Assembly (NCBI RefSeq): GCF_033439725.1
Contig: NW_026944387.1
Span: 3,410,001 to 3,474,000 of the forward strand
Reading direction: 5' to 3'
Source: Neurospora tetraspora
Lineage: Eukaryota; Ascomycota; Sordariomycetes; Sordariales; Sordariaceae
Length of the DNA: 64,000 bases
Below, one piece after another: positions 1 through 11,266 of this stretch (its first letter is position 1; every line of letters starts with the position of its first letter). The position numbers and the translations under genes were made by a program. Under the pieces are notes generated by a model, which saw only the letters and a list, made by a program, of their open reading frames with translations, was not told the DNA's origin and searched no databases.

Positions 1-1966
1 TACCCTCCCCCAACTTTTGCCCCCATTCTCTTTGCTTAGTCTTGCCTGCTTACGGGCGGGACCTTGCACAAAGGAAAGCTGGGAAAGACGTGGGCAAGGC
101 CATCACGGGATGATGCCCCCCACGCCCAGGTATGCAGGAACCACACCAAAAAACCATAGGGGGGACGGGAAAGCAAGCAAGGTGTTTGCGAGGTGGTGGG
201 TATGGAGGAGAAGGGTGGGTAAGAAAAGGGTTAAGCTTGAACCCGTCGCTATGGGCATCACCACCACAAACACACATCACCCGCCAGTACAACCAGAGCG
301 GGAGCCGCACGGTGAATGTACCAGACTATAAGGATGCTGGATTCCTACCCTCCTTTACAGGCAAAGGGCGGAGAAGCACGACGCAAGATGGAACGAGGCA
401 GATATTCCCCTTGCAGCCCGAGCCTTGTTACCCAACGGCTAGCTGCTGTCAGTAGCATGATGACGAAGGGTTTGTCTACCAATCATCCTTCCGTCTATCC
501 GTCCACCCGCAATCCCATTTCAGAGGTTGGTACATGCACTTGCACAAACACCGATTCATCATGTTTCCATCTGGAAGTTCTTAGAAGAAGAACCCCTCAC
601 CACCATCAGCAGACCACTGGCGGCACTCTGGCTTTGGATTCATGCTAACGTGTGGCCCCAGAGCTGTATGAATGAGACACACATACGGGAAGGAGCATAA
701 CACTCTTTACCTCCTTGTCGCCCGCCGGTCGGTGTGGAATCCTCGTGGTGGTAGCCGTCGAATGCGCTGTTCACACAACATCGCCCACACAACCGAGACC
801 ACAGATCATGTTTCTTCACCCATCACCTTCTATCCTCTCGTCTTGTTGTCGACTGCAAGCGCCCGATGAGACATTTTCTAGCCGAGTCTGCCGAGTTGTC
901 CATTTCTGCGCAACACAACATACGAAGAGTAACTGACCATACCGCTTATTCTCGTCTCCTTCCCCTTCTCGACAGCCCATGGTCTCCAATCTGGCCGCTT
1001 CATCTCTTCCCTCCCTTTTCTGTCTCTACACATAAAGAGGACTTATACGAGTTGCGGCTGCGGAGTTACAGAATATGTGTGCTCCTGTAAGCCTCTTCAC
1101 CGCTAACCATGCGTCAGAGCTGGGTGCGGTTGTGTGTTTATGTCGGACATTTTCCTCTCATCTCATTGGCGCGTGGCCTCTCTGTGTTCATGCTCCCATT
1201 TTCGTCTTTTGGCTGTCCTTATTCTAGAAGGATGAGATCACAAAAAGTTTTGGTCATATCGTTACAGCGCTTGCACGCGCGCGCCCGGAAAAGAGGCTGG
1301 GCTGGGCTGGGTTTGGTTCCAGTCGTTCCTTTTTTCTTTTTTTTTTCGTCGTCATCAGTTCAATGGGGAACGAAGTACCTGAGCAAGCAATCGTCCTATT
1401 CACCGGTACCTAAGGAGCTACTGCGCTTCTGGAACCCTCGTTTATCTTTCCGTGCTTCTTCAGTTCTTCCATCTCTTCTGTTTGTACCTGCTGGACTTGC
1501 TGCGGTGGCTATTATTATCACACCCATGACTCTTCAAAGGGCCATGGGAAGCCAATTCGTCATCCATTAAATATGCAGAAGGATCCCCGTTGATGCTCTT
1601 TTAAAACTAGCTGCACTGTCCTACTTAATCCTTTTGCAAATCCGTTTCCTTCGAGTGAGTACCCGAGGAGCAAAAAGAAAGAACTTCTAGGTTTTTCCGG
1701 CGGCAGACGTGAACTACAAACAATTCCAAGAGCCAAGCAATAATACCCTTCGGCCGATACCAGACACACCTGTCTGTCACTTTTCAACTGATACCAACAA
1801 GCAAGCAATTAGAACACATTGCCCAACCATCCCTCTCCACACATCCCGGTATCACGCCGGGATCCCTTTCCCAATGGAGGCTGTCGCAACAACGAGAACA
1901 AGGAGGGTGGTGGGGGGGAAGAGGAGCCGCCTCGACCTCACACCATCGACATCAGGACTCATACCC
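1..1966. other. gene-free stretch upstream of tyrosinase
   Basis: Only short overlapping ORFs without recognisable domains are present. A pyrimidine-rich run lies near 1329-1349. The last few hundred bases probably hold the tyrosinase promoter and 5' UTR. An in-frame ATG at 1874 would add 31 basic residues ahead of the signal peptide and is not the preferred start. Confidence 0.5.
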
Positions 1967-4900
1967 ATGGTCACATTCACTCTTCTCTCGCTCCTCCTAT
2001 TAATCAACAGCTTTGCCTCGCTAGCCGCGGCTCAGACAACCCCGATTCCGGTCGTCGGCGTCAAGACGGGTGTCGATTCCAACACGGGACAGAGGCCAAT
2101 TAGGAGGAACATCAATGATCTTTACGCCAGGGGAGGACCACAATGGTAAGGAAGAAGTGACTTTCTCGTGGGGGTCATGCATTCTTCTTTGACTCATCCC
2201 CCAATATGGCTGAATGGTTGGCTGACTGACCATGTTTGCTTTAGGGACCTCTACATCTTGGCCTTGTCGGAAATGCAAGCGATGGACGAGTCAGAGGAGC
2301 TATCGTATTTCAGTCTAGCAGGTAAGCGAGGATACGTACCCTGGAGCAGACAGCTCTTTGGTGATGGTCTGGGAGTTGCCATGAAGCTGACTCTGTGTTG
2401 AAAGGTATTCATGGATTACCGCACAGGGTGTGGAATGGAGTTGAGCAAGTTGAGGGTGCGCCTGAAATTGGGTACTGTCCTCATGGTGTAAGTGTTGTCT
2501 CATATAAGATTACTTCTTCCCACCATGATGGATATCACAGATACTGACTGACTGGTCACAAAACGCGCAGGAAACCATCTTTGTTCCATGGCATCGACCA
2601 TATGTTGCTCTCTTCGAGGTACGCCCATCCCCAACCACAGTCTACACTAGCCCCTTGTCTCTTCTGATCACCCCATCCCCATACCATACCTCACTTTTCA
2701 ACCCATCACCTGGTTACATCCCCTACACCCATGAGATCGCACCACCACTTATCCACCTCATCCCTCACTACCCTCCTCATTTCAGTTTCAACACCCAACT
2801 AACACCCTCCCCCTCCCAAAAAGCAAACCCTAGTCTCCCACGCCCTCTCCATCGCCTCCCGCTACCCCCCCCTCCCTCCAACCCGCCTACACGGACGCCG
2901 CCCGCACGCTCCGCCTGCCCTTCTGGGACTGGGCCTCGGACCCATCCCTCCCCTACGCCGTGATGAACGACACCATCAAAGTCAGCAACACGCCCAACTC
3001 CTCTTTAGCTTCCTTATCCCCACCCAACAGCAACGGTACCGGCGGCGGCAGCGGCGCCCCCTCGGGTGCGGCGGGGGTGAAGGTTAGGAATCCGCTTTAT
3101 AGTTATCGGTTTCAGGAGGGGAGTGTGATGTATGGATTTTCGCCGGACAATATGAGGTTAAATCCGCAGACGGAGAGGTGTGTTTTTGATGAGAAGGGGC
3201 CGGATAATAAGACGGAGATTAGGAGGTGGAGTGAGCCGTGGGTGGCGGAGGAGGGGATGAAGGAGTTGGGGAGCCAACTGAGGGATGGTGTGGTGAGTTT
3301 CCTTTTTCTCTGTTCTTTGTTTTGTGTGAAGGTTGGTTTGGTTGAGCCGGGGGCGGCGGTTAGCCGAAGGGTTGGATTCAACTGCTTGGAGTGGTCCTCG
3401 GTTTTCATGGAACTGTCAGGGCGGAAACTGGCAGTTTCGTTAAGGAGTGGCTCGGGAACCGCGACTTTTGGGGAGGACAGCGCATGATATGGGCCCCTAC
3501 TGTTGCGGACGAAAATCCAACCGACGGCCCCAAAGTTAAAGGAACATTCTGCTAACTCATTACTCACCCCTAGTACGATATCTTCGTCAGACCTGACGCC
3601 GGAGGATGGGGAGCTATGTGGTTCGAAGGTCCTCACAATACAGTACACAACAACGCCGGATGTAACAGCGGCACCTTGGCTAACATCGATTGGTCCGCTT
3701 TCGACCCTCTCTTGTAAGTACCTCCCACAACAACCGACTGACAATCCCTTTGCTAACGAATCCATTACCTCCCAGTATGCTTCACCACGCAAACACCGAC
3801 CGCCTTGTCGCCCTCTGGCAAGCAATCTACTACCACGACACAACCTTCAACTACTCCTTCCCCTCTGGCGGCCAACTCGGCACCAAAAAGGGGACCATCC
3901 TCACGGCCGACTCCCCGCTAAAGCCCTTCCACGCCGAGTTCCCCGCCAACAGCAGCGGCAGCGGCAACACCGCCCCACCACCTTCGGACGCGGGAGGTTT
4001 CTTCCACACTAGTAACTCGGTGGCGGACCTCCGGACGTTCGGGTATACTTACCCTGAGCTGAACACGGATTGGCAGACGCCCGATAAGGAGAAACTGGCG
4101 GCGCAGGTGAGGAAGGCGGTTAATAAGTTGTATGGGTCTAAGGACGATGGCAGTGCGGATGAGCAAGGGCAGGCAGGCGGCGTTTCTGGACGGGATGTTG
4201 ACGAGGATCATCTGGAGGAAGAGCTAGATGAGGAGGAGGAAGATGACATCGAAACTGATGGCGGAAAGGGGGTTGAAGAGAACAACAAGATTACCTTCCG
4301 CCGTTCTCGGTCGCGGTCTCTCTCTCCCTCCACCTCCAAGGAAGACAATCACGACAAAACCACAAGCAACGACGCCGAACAAACAGAAGAAAACAACAAA
4401 ATAACCTTCCGCCATTCCCGCCCCCTCACCAAGTCCCTCTCCTCCGCCAGATCCAATCCCAGCTCCAAATCCCAGAATCAAAAACGACAATCCTACGGCC
4501 AACCCCCTACCAAAAACTACTACTACACCGCCGAGCTCTCAGTCAACCGTTCCGAAGTGCCTCTCCCTTGCACCATCTCCTTGATCGTCAACGGGGTAGT
4601 CATGGGCCGCATGTCCCTTTTGGGTATGCCAATGGAGGGGATCGCGAAGGCTAGTATGCCGCTGGGAAGACCGCTTGATGATGTTGTCAAGAAGAATGGG
4701 GTACAACAACAGCAGGGGTCTCAAAATCAGAGGAGGGAATTGGATACGGGAGGAGGAAACCAGATAGTTGGTCCTGAGAGAAAGGGGAGGTGGCCTGCTC
4801 GCTCTTCTGGGCTGGCGAACGGTGGTGGTGGTGGTGGTGGTGGAGGTCAGAAGCAGAGGAGGGAGATGATGGCTGCTGCGAAAAAGACAAAGAGGGGGTT

Positions 4901-5448
4901 GGGACACGTGGATATGACTCCTAAGAAGATCATTCCGTTTTTGAGGGGGAATATGACTGTTGAGATTCGATCGGTGAGTTTTTTCTCTCTTTTTTTCCCT
5001 TGGTTACTTTCTATCTTCCCTATTCCCCGCCCGGCCCGATGTTCTTTCAAATTATTCTCTTCCCATCCCGCCTCCCCCTTCCCCTCCCCATCACCACCCT
5101 TCCCCCTTTTCCCACCTTTTTATCGACCCTCCCCCCCTCTCCCCAAGTCACCAATTTTCAAACTCCTACCACCCACCTCCCACCTCCCCCCTCCACCACC
5201 ACCCACCTCCAAACCATCCTCACGCCACGAAACTAACACCCCCCACCCCCCAAAAACAGAACGACCAAACCCTAACCGACCCATCCACCGTCCCCTCTCT
5301 GCACCTCGACATCCAAGACTGGGAATACACCCCCCGCAAGAACGCCAGCGAGTTCCCCATCTTCCAGAATCCTCGGAAATGGCCAATGGGGATTCGTGGA
5401 CCGGGAGGAGGGCATGGAGGGTACGGCGGCGGCGGAGGTGGACACTGA
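1967..5448 (+). CDS. secreted-type tyrosinase (polyphenol oxidase), 8 exons
   Basis: Type-3 copper enzyme that oxidises phenols to o-quinones, as in melanin synthesis. Exons read as 1967-2145, 2245-2321, 2405-2487, 2571-2618, 2824-3292, 3574-3713, 3776-4973 and 5260-5448. The chosen ATG opens directly into a hydrophobic signal peptide (VTFTLLSLLLLINSF). CuA motifs are IHGLPH, a Cys-Pro-His (probable thioether Cys-His pair) and WHRPY. CuB motifs are GPHNTVHNNAG and HHANTDRLVALWQ. A long C-terminal region follows, with acidic, Asn/Ser-rich and Gly-rich segments and a Gly/His end, where the latent-enzyme lid domain normally sits. Length would be about 793 aa. Exon 5 does not stay in one frame: a run of eight C at 2865-2872 separates the conserved segment ending SIASRY from LQPAYTDAARTLRLPFWDW, and seven C would restore the frame. 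A TAG acceptor at 2831-2833 also gives an open frame but loses conserved residues. The family is certain; integrity is open. Confidence 0.88.
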
Positions 5449-6177
5449 GTAAAATCGCTCGAGAGTTCCAAGTTTGGTGTCTGTCTTTGTGAAAATGGCT
5501 CTAGGAACAAAAAGGGAATGCAAAGAAGGGATAGGAAGGAAAGGAGGGAAAGGAAGGAAAGGAAGGGAAGGAAGGGCGGAGGAAGGGGCAGAAGGCAGAA
5601 AGGCAGAAAGCAGGCGTATGGGCAAGGAGTATAGTGTAGGGTATATCACACTATCCTGCTCACTCAGGCATCACCGGTTCCAAAGACAGTTTTCAAACAA
5701 GAACTCGCTTCAATCAACAGGGGCACGTACGTATGCTTTGCTTCTATGCCTGTTCATGATTACACTTTTCAGAGTCCTTCTTGTCAGTGTCCTTCTTCAT
5801 TCCAAATACACCGAACCGCCCTTCTACAGATGACAAAGTATGTAATCTGTGTATATTCGGCCATAGCACGGGTAACGGAAGCAGAAGAAGACACAGCCGT
5901 ATCTCCGTCTCGGTCTCAAACCAATCTACTTACCAACACAGTCAGGCACTCAGCAAAGCCATACAGTGAGTGATAACAGTAATAACATTATGGAACCTAG
6001 CGGAAACGTTACAATGGAGCCACATGTTGGTGGACAGGTAGGTGGTGTGAAAATCTCTAGATCACTTCATTTCTTCCAAGGCACATTCATTTCTTTGGCA
6101 CTGGAATATGTCAATGAAGGAGAACGAATATTTCTCTTCGCTATTTCAATACCAGTTCCATCACTAGTTCCTATAAG
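5449..6177. other. intergenic, tyrosinase 3' side
   Basis: A purine-rich GGAAGGAAAGG-type tract occupies about 5515-5605. Nothing else was recognised; it is presumably the 3' UTR and spacer between convergent units. Confidence 0.45.
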
Positions 6178-6639
6178 CTAGATAAAACACGCTCCAGAGT
6201 CAAGCAGTGATCGCAGTTGTTTTTTCCTGGAGATTATTCCTTCCACTATTTCCTCGGAAATGGAAAGCTCACTATGGGAAAAAAGAAGAAAAAAAAGTTC
6301 CCTCGTGTATCCCATCTTCCTCCTCCTCCTCCTCTCGTGTTCGTCGTCGTATTTTCCTTCACGCCCCTCCACCGGTTCTTTTCGTGTTCTTCTGTTGCTG
6401 TTTCTGAAAACAGGTAGAGTATTATCATCTCTCTTCAGGTCGATGAGGATTGGGTCAAGCTCGTGGAGAATCTTTCGATATTCGCACAGAACCTCTGTTG
6501 CCTCAAAATTGCAGAATGTAGGGTCCCATGTCGTTGATGCCGTGGTTGCGGTGGTTGGTTCTTGTGGGGAACTCGAGGAAGCTGAGGAAGTGTTGGAGGA
6601 GGTGTTGGAGGTAGTGTCGGACCAGTTGAAGAACGACAT
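6178..6639 (-). CDS. hypothetical 153-aa protein
   Basis: An ORF starting MSFFNWSDTTSN has a Ser/Thr-rich N-terminus followed by a helix-like stretch (CEYRKILHELDPILIDLKRDD) and a basic Arg-rich segment near residues 90-110. The first 75 residues look like ordinary coding sequence. The rest may be intron read-through, because a CTGTTTTCAG-like acceptor sits in the middle. No family was recognised. It lies immediately downstream of the decayed gene array on the same strand and could be a fragment of it. Confidence 0.3.
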   Translation of the reverse strand: MSFFNWSDTTSNTSSNTSSASSSSPQEPTTATTASTTWDPTFCNFEATEVLCEYRKILHELDPILIDLKRDDNTLPVFRNSNRRTRKEPVEGREGKYDDEHERRRRRKMGYTRELFFLLFSHSELSISEEIVEGIISRKKQLRSLLDSGACFI

Positions 6640-8046
6640 CTTGATGATAGTTGACGGTTGGGAATTGTCAAGATTGGCCGATGGGACGTATCATAGACGT
6701 GGGAACGGATCCTCTGAGAAGGCAACGGATCAATGTATGTGGACAGTGGCCGTAGGTATGTAGACGGTGTGGGTGTATAAACCGTCCGAGTATAACCCGT
6801 GGTCTTGTAGACCGTGTGTGTGTATACTGTGGGTGTAGAGACTCTGCCAACAGGGTGCGCAAGCTCGTTACGTTGCGCAGTCCATAGGAAGGCCTGTACG
6901 AAACACTTGAGGGTTATCTCTTTGTCTGATTCTTGCAAACAGAAGTATAGACGGTCAAGGACCGGAGTTGGGGGTTTTTTGTCATCACCGTCCTTCCACT
7001 GCTTGAGGCTCTTCAACTCCCGCTCGATGAAGGGTAGTTGATGTTCGGTATCCCCCAGGTGTAAGAACAACCAATCTGTATCCTCTTTGGCCTTCTCTTC
7101 GGCTTCCGTGTCGTCTATCCCAGCTTGTTGGTGCGCCTTTGGGGAGTATTCCCCGTCTCTCTCATTTTCTTTTGACCCTTAAAAGTGCCAATGGTGTGGG
7201 GTGGATCTCGGCCAATGAATCTCGTAATGGTCCATGTCTGCTCCGGGACAGCCTTTGCGTCACCATCTTTCTGAACCTCACGATCTGCTCGTCAATACTC
7301 TTCGACATCGCCGCCATGTCCCTGACACGTTCCAATATGCGCCTTGTCCTGAAGCAGCCCAGCGTGGTATCGCGACTCCAGATTTGCCTGAAGCCTTGCC
7401 CTTCTCTCCTTTCCGGTGTCCTTAGCCCGTTCTTCCGCCAGACGCTTCATCTCGGCGAGACGGGCGAGACCCCTTTCTCGCTGCTCCCTAGCACGATACG
7501 TGCGTCGAAGTCAACCCACTGCCTTTTCTTCGCAGCAATTGACCGACTGTTGAACTCTTCGTCTCCGAGATGTTCGCGAAGAAGGTCAAAGCGAGCAACC
7601 CAAAGGGAAGCTTCCCTTTGGCCGGCACGGGCCAGCTCGAGGTAACCCATTGTGATTGTGGAATATGGATGATTGAAATGGGATTGGTGAGAATTGGTAC
7701 TCTCGGCGACCCAAGCCAACCTGTTTTCCCGCAGGTTTCTTGGTGGCCTCCTCTTGCCACATGCGTGTGGCTTCCTGCCACATTTTCTCCTCGGGGGAAG
7801 CATAAAAGGGCAGGTAGTTGAAACGGTTTTGGCGAGGAATCCAGTGGTAGTCTTCAACATGTTGCTGGGAATCTTGGACCATTTGTCGCGGGAGTAACGA
7901 GTGGTGTAGACGTCGCTGTCGACATAACAGCCACCCGGTGCGACGGGTTGGGTGGTCTCTGTAAGCATAGGGAAAAGAAACTGCCAAGCATTCTGGGGCG
8001 GTTCGGCTACGGCCTCCGGTCTTGGTATGAGGAGGCCCATAAAAAT
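6640..8046 (-). pseudogene. decayed gene segment C of the 6-11 kb array
   Basis: Protein-like sequence runs through this interval on the minus strand but jumps between frames several times. Readable pieces, in order, are MGLLIPRPEAV (from about 8040), RDKWSKIPSN, WIPRQNRFNYLPFYASPEEK, a charged helical part (RERGLARLAEMKRLAEERAK; VRDMAAMSKSIDEQIVRFRK), and DTDWLFLHLGDTEHQLPFIE followed by PPTPVLDRL near 6960. The MGLL start and the PPTPVLDRL stretch have close nucleotide counterparts in the gene at 9.8-11.3 kb. The frame changes argue for a relic rather than an active gene, although unrecognised introns could explain one or two. A Thr/Tyr/Val-rich degenerate repeat at about 6745-6840 ends the readable part. 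No function is assigned. Confidence 0.45.
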
Positions 8047-8660
8047 CTATGCCTCGTGATGTCCATGAGGCACTTGGGGCTGCGGCTGAGGCTCCAGCGC
8101 AAGTGGAGGTACAGGTTCCAAATCACCGCTATCTAGAGGCGGCTCGGCCACGGCCGGTTGCTGCTGTGCGGGAGGGGCAGGAGGGAATAGAGCATCGTCT
8201 GGCTCTGCGGGAGGGGACGGAAGGAAAATAGCAAGCGCAGGCGGAGGCAATTCAAAACCACCGCCATCTTGAGGCGCCTCGGCCTCAACGTGTTGCTGCT
8301 GGGCGAGAGGAGGAGGGGGAGGGAAGACGAAAGGACCCGTGTTGGGAAGTCCAAGCCTGAAGGTTGGAATGGTTCGAAGCGAGCTTCTGGCTGTTGCTGT
8401 TGTTGTGCCTGTTGCTGTGGTATTTGCGGTAGCTCTTTTTGCGTCTGGGAAAGGCTCGGGAGATGCCCAAGGGAAGGGAGGAGAAACAGCACCCTCGAAA
8501 GGAAGGCCAGGAGAAGAGGCGTGTCCGTCACCTTGATAGACCCCTCACGGTATTGTTCATGGCCTTTATAAAACTTTCGGACTCCCCAATAGTACACATG
8601 TGCCATGATGTGGCAGATGTTCAAGGTGTTGTGCCCTATGCACTGGAATTTCATACTAGG
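8047..8660 (-). pseudogene. decayed segment with Pro/Gln-rich repeats
   Basis: On the minus strand a segment reading FQCIGHNTLNICHIMAHVYY leads into a Gln-rich stretch (QQQAQQQQQ) and then, in another frame, a Pro/Gln/Glu-rich region ending at a stop next to 8047. Two similar units of about 33 residues occur there (LAQQQHVEAEAPQDGG and PAQQQPAVAEPPLDSG). The frame change between the Gln-rich and Pro-rich parts suggests decay. It follows the segment at 8.7-9.5 kb on the same strand and probably belonged to the same ancestral gene. Confidence 0.4.
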
Positions 8661-9515
8661 ACACGTTACATAAGTTTGGGGAAACCCGCGGGAGTTACCA
8701 ACCTTTGCGAGTTCGCCAACATACTCAACCGACCAATGAACCTTACCAAGACAAGCCGTTCAGGATCCATGGAGGGAAATATAACAAATTCAGTCAGTTT
8801 GACCAAGTGCATTAGCAACCGGATCGCCGTCAAGCAATCCAGCGTACCTCGCACGGTCGACGAGAGACGGTATCTCAAGCTCAGATGCGTATGCAGCTTC
8901 TAACTTCCTCTTCGTGTCTTGAAGATTTTTCGCTTCGCTAACAGCTCCTTTAACAGCCTGGGGATTCGACTTTTCCATGAGGACGCGGAACTTATCGACG
9001 TCGGTACGATCCAAGTCGTGTGCGGCTTGCGAAATTTTGTTGCCCGCTAGGTCTCGATCGAGGATTGCCATTCTGGCCTGGCATGCCTCTTCGATTCGCT
9101 GAGGGTCGAATTAGCCTTGCTCAACGCCATTGAAAAGTTGGTAGCGGTCAATAAAACATACTCGTTGAGGACAGTGGGTTTGACCCAACCGCCATGTCCA
9201 CCATAGGCTCCATAGCCACGAAGCACGACGTTTGCGCCGGTGCATCCCGATTACCCCTATTCTTCGGATCTTTTCGTGGGTCTTGATGAATCATCTCGTT
9301 GACCGCATTCTTGGCGTCTCTTGAAGGCCTACATGCTGTTTTAGCCAGCTTGCACGCGTGACAGGCCGGAGGAGGACGATGACAAGGGCCGCTGGAGCTG
9401 TTGTATTGTCGACATTTTGTCGGATATTAATTGGGCTGACGCCTTGTTCTTGATGAGATGGCGGTTTGGTTGAAGTTTGTGACTCCTGCTCCCATTGCTC
9501 GCGCATCTTCGGCAT
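8661..9515 (-). pseudogene. decayed segment B with half Zn-Cys motif
   Basis: Near 9330-9400 the minus strand encodes PPACHACKLAKTACRP, closely matching TACYACRLAKTACRP in the upstream gene, but the second half of the cluster is not readable in the same frame. Further along, 8790-9071 is open and encodes a charged helical segment (ILDRDLAGNKISQAAHDL...) whose GACCTAG-GGGCAACAAAAT core is repeated almost exactly near 10515 in the upstream gene. Frame switches separate these parts. This is a paralogous relic of the gene at 9.8-11.3 kb with a different module order. Confidence 0.45.
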
Positions 9516-9778
9516 GGGATTCCCCTACCCTTCCCTCGGTCTCCATATCCTCCATATTTAGGTGAGAGGAAAAGAGAGAGAGAGTTCGTCTCAGGGAATC
9601 GAAGGACCGAAGACCAGCGTAAGTGGTGGTTTCTCGCACTTTGCCCGAGGAGGATGAGGTCGGGTGAAGTGGAAACTGTTCTGGTTGCTTCCGAGAGTCT
9701 CGGAGGGAGGGAGAGAGGACAGAGACCCTAGGGGAGATTTGTTGCACGAGCAGCCTGGTTTGAAATAGGGTTGTGGTC

Positions 9779-11266
9779 TCAAAAGGAGAACAGAGGTCTA
9801 GGACAGTGAAGAGTTGAAACTTGGGCAAGAGTAACCTGCAGCTGGGGCCGGAGCGGGAACCGGAGCTGGAACTGGATCTGGATCTGGAGCTGGTGCTGGT
9901 CGGCATCGGGGCGGAAGTCCACCTGATATTGCCCTTCTGGAGGGCCGGCCGGCACACCCTCATCTTGGTTGCCCTCACCACCGCGTCTGTTACAGTGGTG
10001 AAGGCTGCCCTTCTTGAGACAACGCTCACACATTCCCCCTCCGCCCACTGCTGGTCGGCACGCGGTCTTTGCCAGCCTGCATGCGTAGCAGGCCGTTGGC
10101 CGGCGATCCTGCCGACGGCACCCGCATCTATCTCCGATACAAATCTTATGCTGCTCGCAGTTATCGGAGCAAACGTGGTGGCCCCCCATTTTGATGTCGC
10201 CGAGTAGTACGGTCGACAAGATGACAAGTTCTGATGGCGATGGCAATAGCCATCGAGGACAATATGACTCCGAGCAAGAATGCTCCGAGCAGTTCTCGGA
10301 GTGACACCCGGTCTCACCAGTTGCCCGATGAAATCTTCGGGGCAGGCCTGGCGCCCGTTCTGGCCGTTGTTGTTGATATGGGGAGCGGTTGGTGATTTGA
10401 TCGAAAAGAGTTCCACTCCTCAGGCGGCGGAGACAACGCAGCGTTCCTGTCGAAGTTCCTCGCGTCCAGCCAGCTGTTCCGGTTTGGCAAGGCGAGATTT
10501 TGTTGCCCTCTAGGTCGGAGAGGTCGGAGAGGTCGCTCCAGAGACCCGCATCGAACTCCAAGATCTCGTCAACGACCTTTTTTGTTGCCTCTGCATGCTT
10601 TTCCTCCGCATCTTTGCCCTCAAGACGGTCAAGGATTGGAGTTGGGGGTGCTAGGGTTTCACCCATCATCTGGAACCTAAGTCCAGCTCGGCCTCGGGTG
10701 CTGGTGTGAGTAGACCCATAACGATCTGTGCCCCGTCCGATGAGATCTGGCAACAAGAAAAATGATCAGACAAGTGGTGGGCGGAAGGATGGTCGATGAC
10801 AACCTGGAGCTGATGGGTGGTGGCTTACCTAGGTTGATGCCTCTTGCAGCTGCGGATGCGGGGAATGGGGATAGCGAGCCAAGATCAGGCCAAATTGAGC
10901 GTTGCCAGAACCATCGTACAGGGTGACGCGATAGTATTCCCCGGTGTTCGCCATGTTTGTTCTCAAAGTAGTGGGACTGATAATAGACCAGAGTGTCAGC
11001 GAATGCTCACGCCTTGGGGAGGTCCTGACGCTGCCCGGTGAAGTCGTTGTGGGCCGAGGGGGGATTTGTGATTGTCGACACCAGAGCGGCAGGGTGTGAG
11101 GCAAAGTATGACTTACGAGAACCGATGACAGTGGTCCGTCATCCTCCAACATTTGCCTGACCCTTGAAATTTTCTCTGAATGCCAGTTGTTCAACCAGAA
11201 GATGGGCTCGGTCGAATTCGACTTGTCGAAGCGCCGGTGCACCAAGAAGTGAGCTGGCTCGTGCAT
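9779..11266 (-). CDS. putative Zn2Cys6-motif protein, 3-exon model, 421 aa
   Basis: Exons are read as 11266-11117, 10976-10829 and 10746-9779, joined by GTAAGT...TATCAG and GTAAGC...GCCAG introns that keep one frame throughout. The third exon carries CYACRLAKTAC then CERC-x8-C, spacing C-x2-C-x6-C-x9-C-x2-C-x8-C (about residues 319-351). This fits the fungal Zn2Cys6 DNA-binding consensus, although basic residues are few. A second Cys-rich stretch (VCSDNCEQHKIC) precedes it. The N-terminal part (MHEPAHFLVHRR, WLNNWHSEK) matches nothing I know. A Gln/Ile/Phe tail follows the cluster. Odd points: the cluster is near the C-terminus, exon 2 also reads well in another frame, and a shorter 136-aa product could start at an ATG at 10189. 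It could be a partly decayed gene; the cysteine cluster is the firmest part. Confidence 0.42.
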
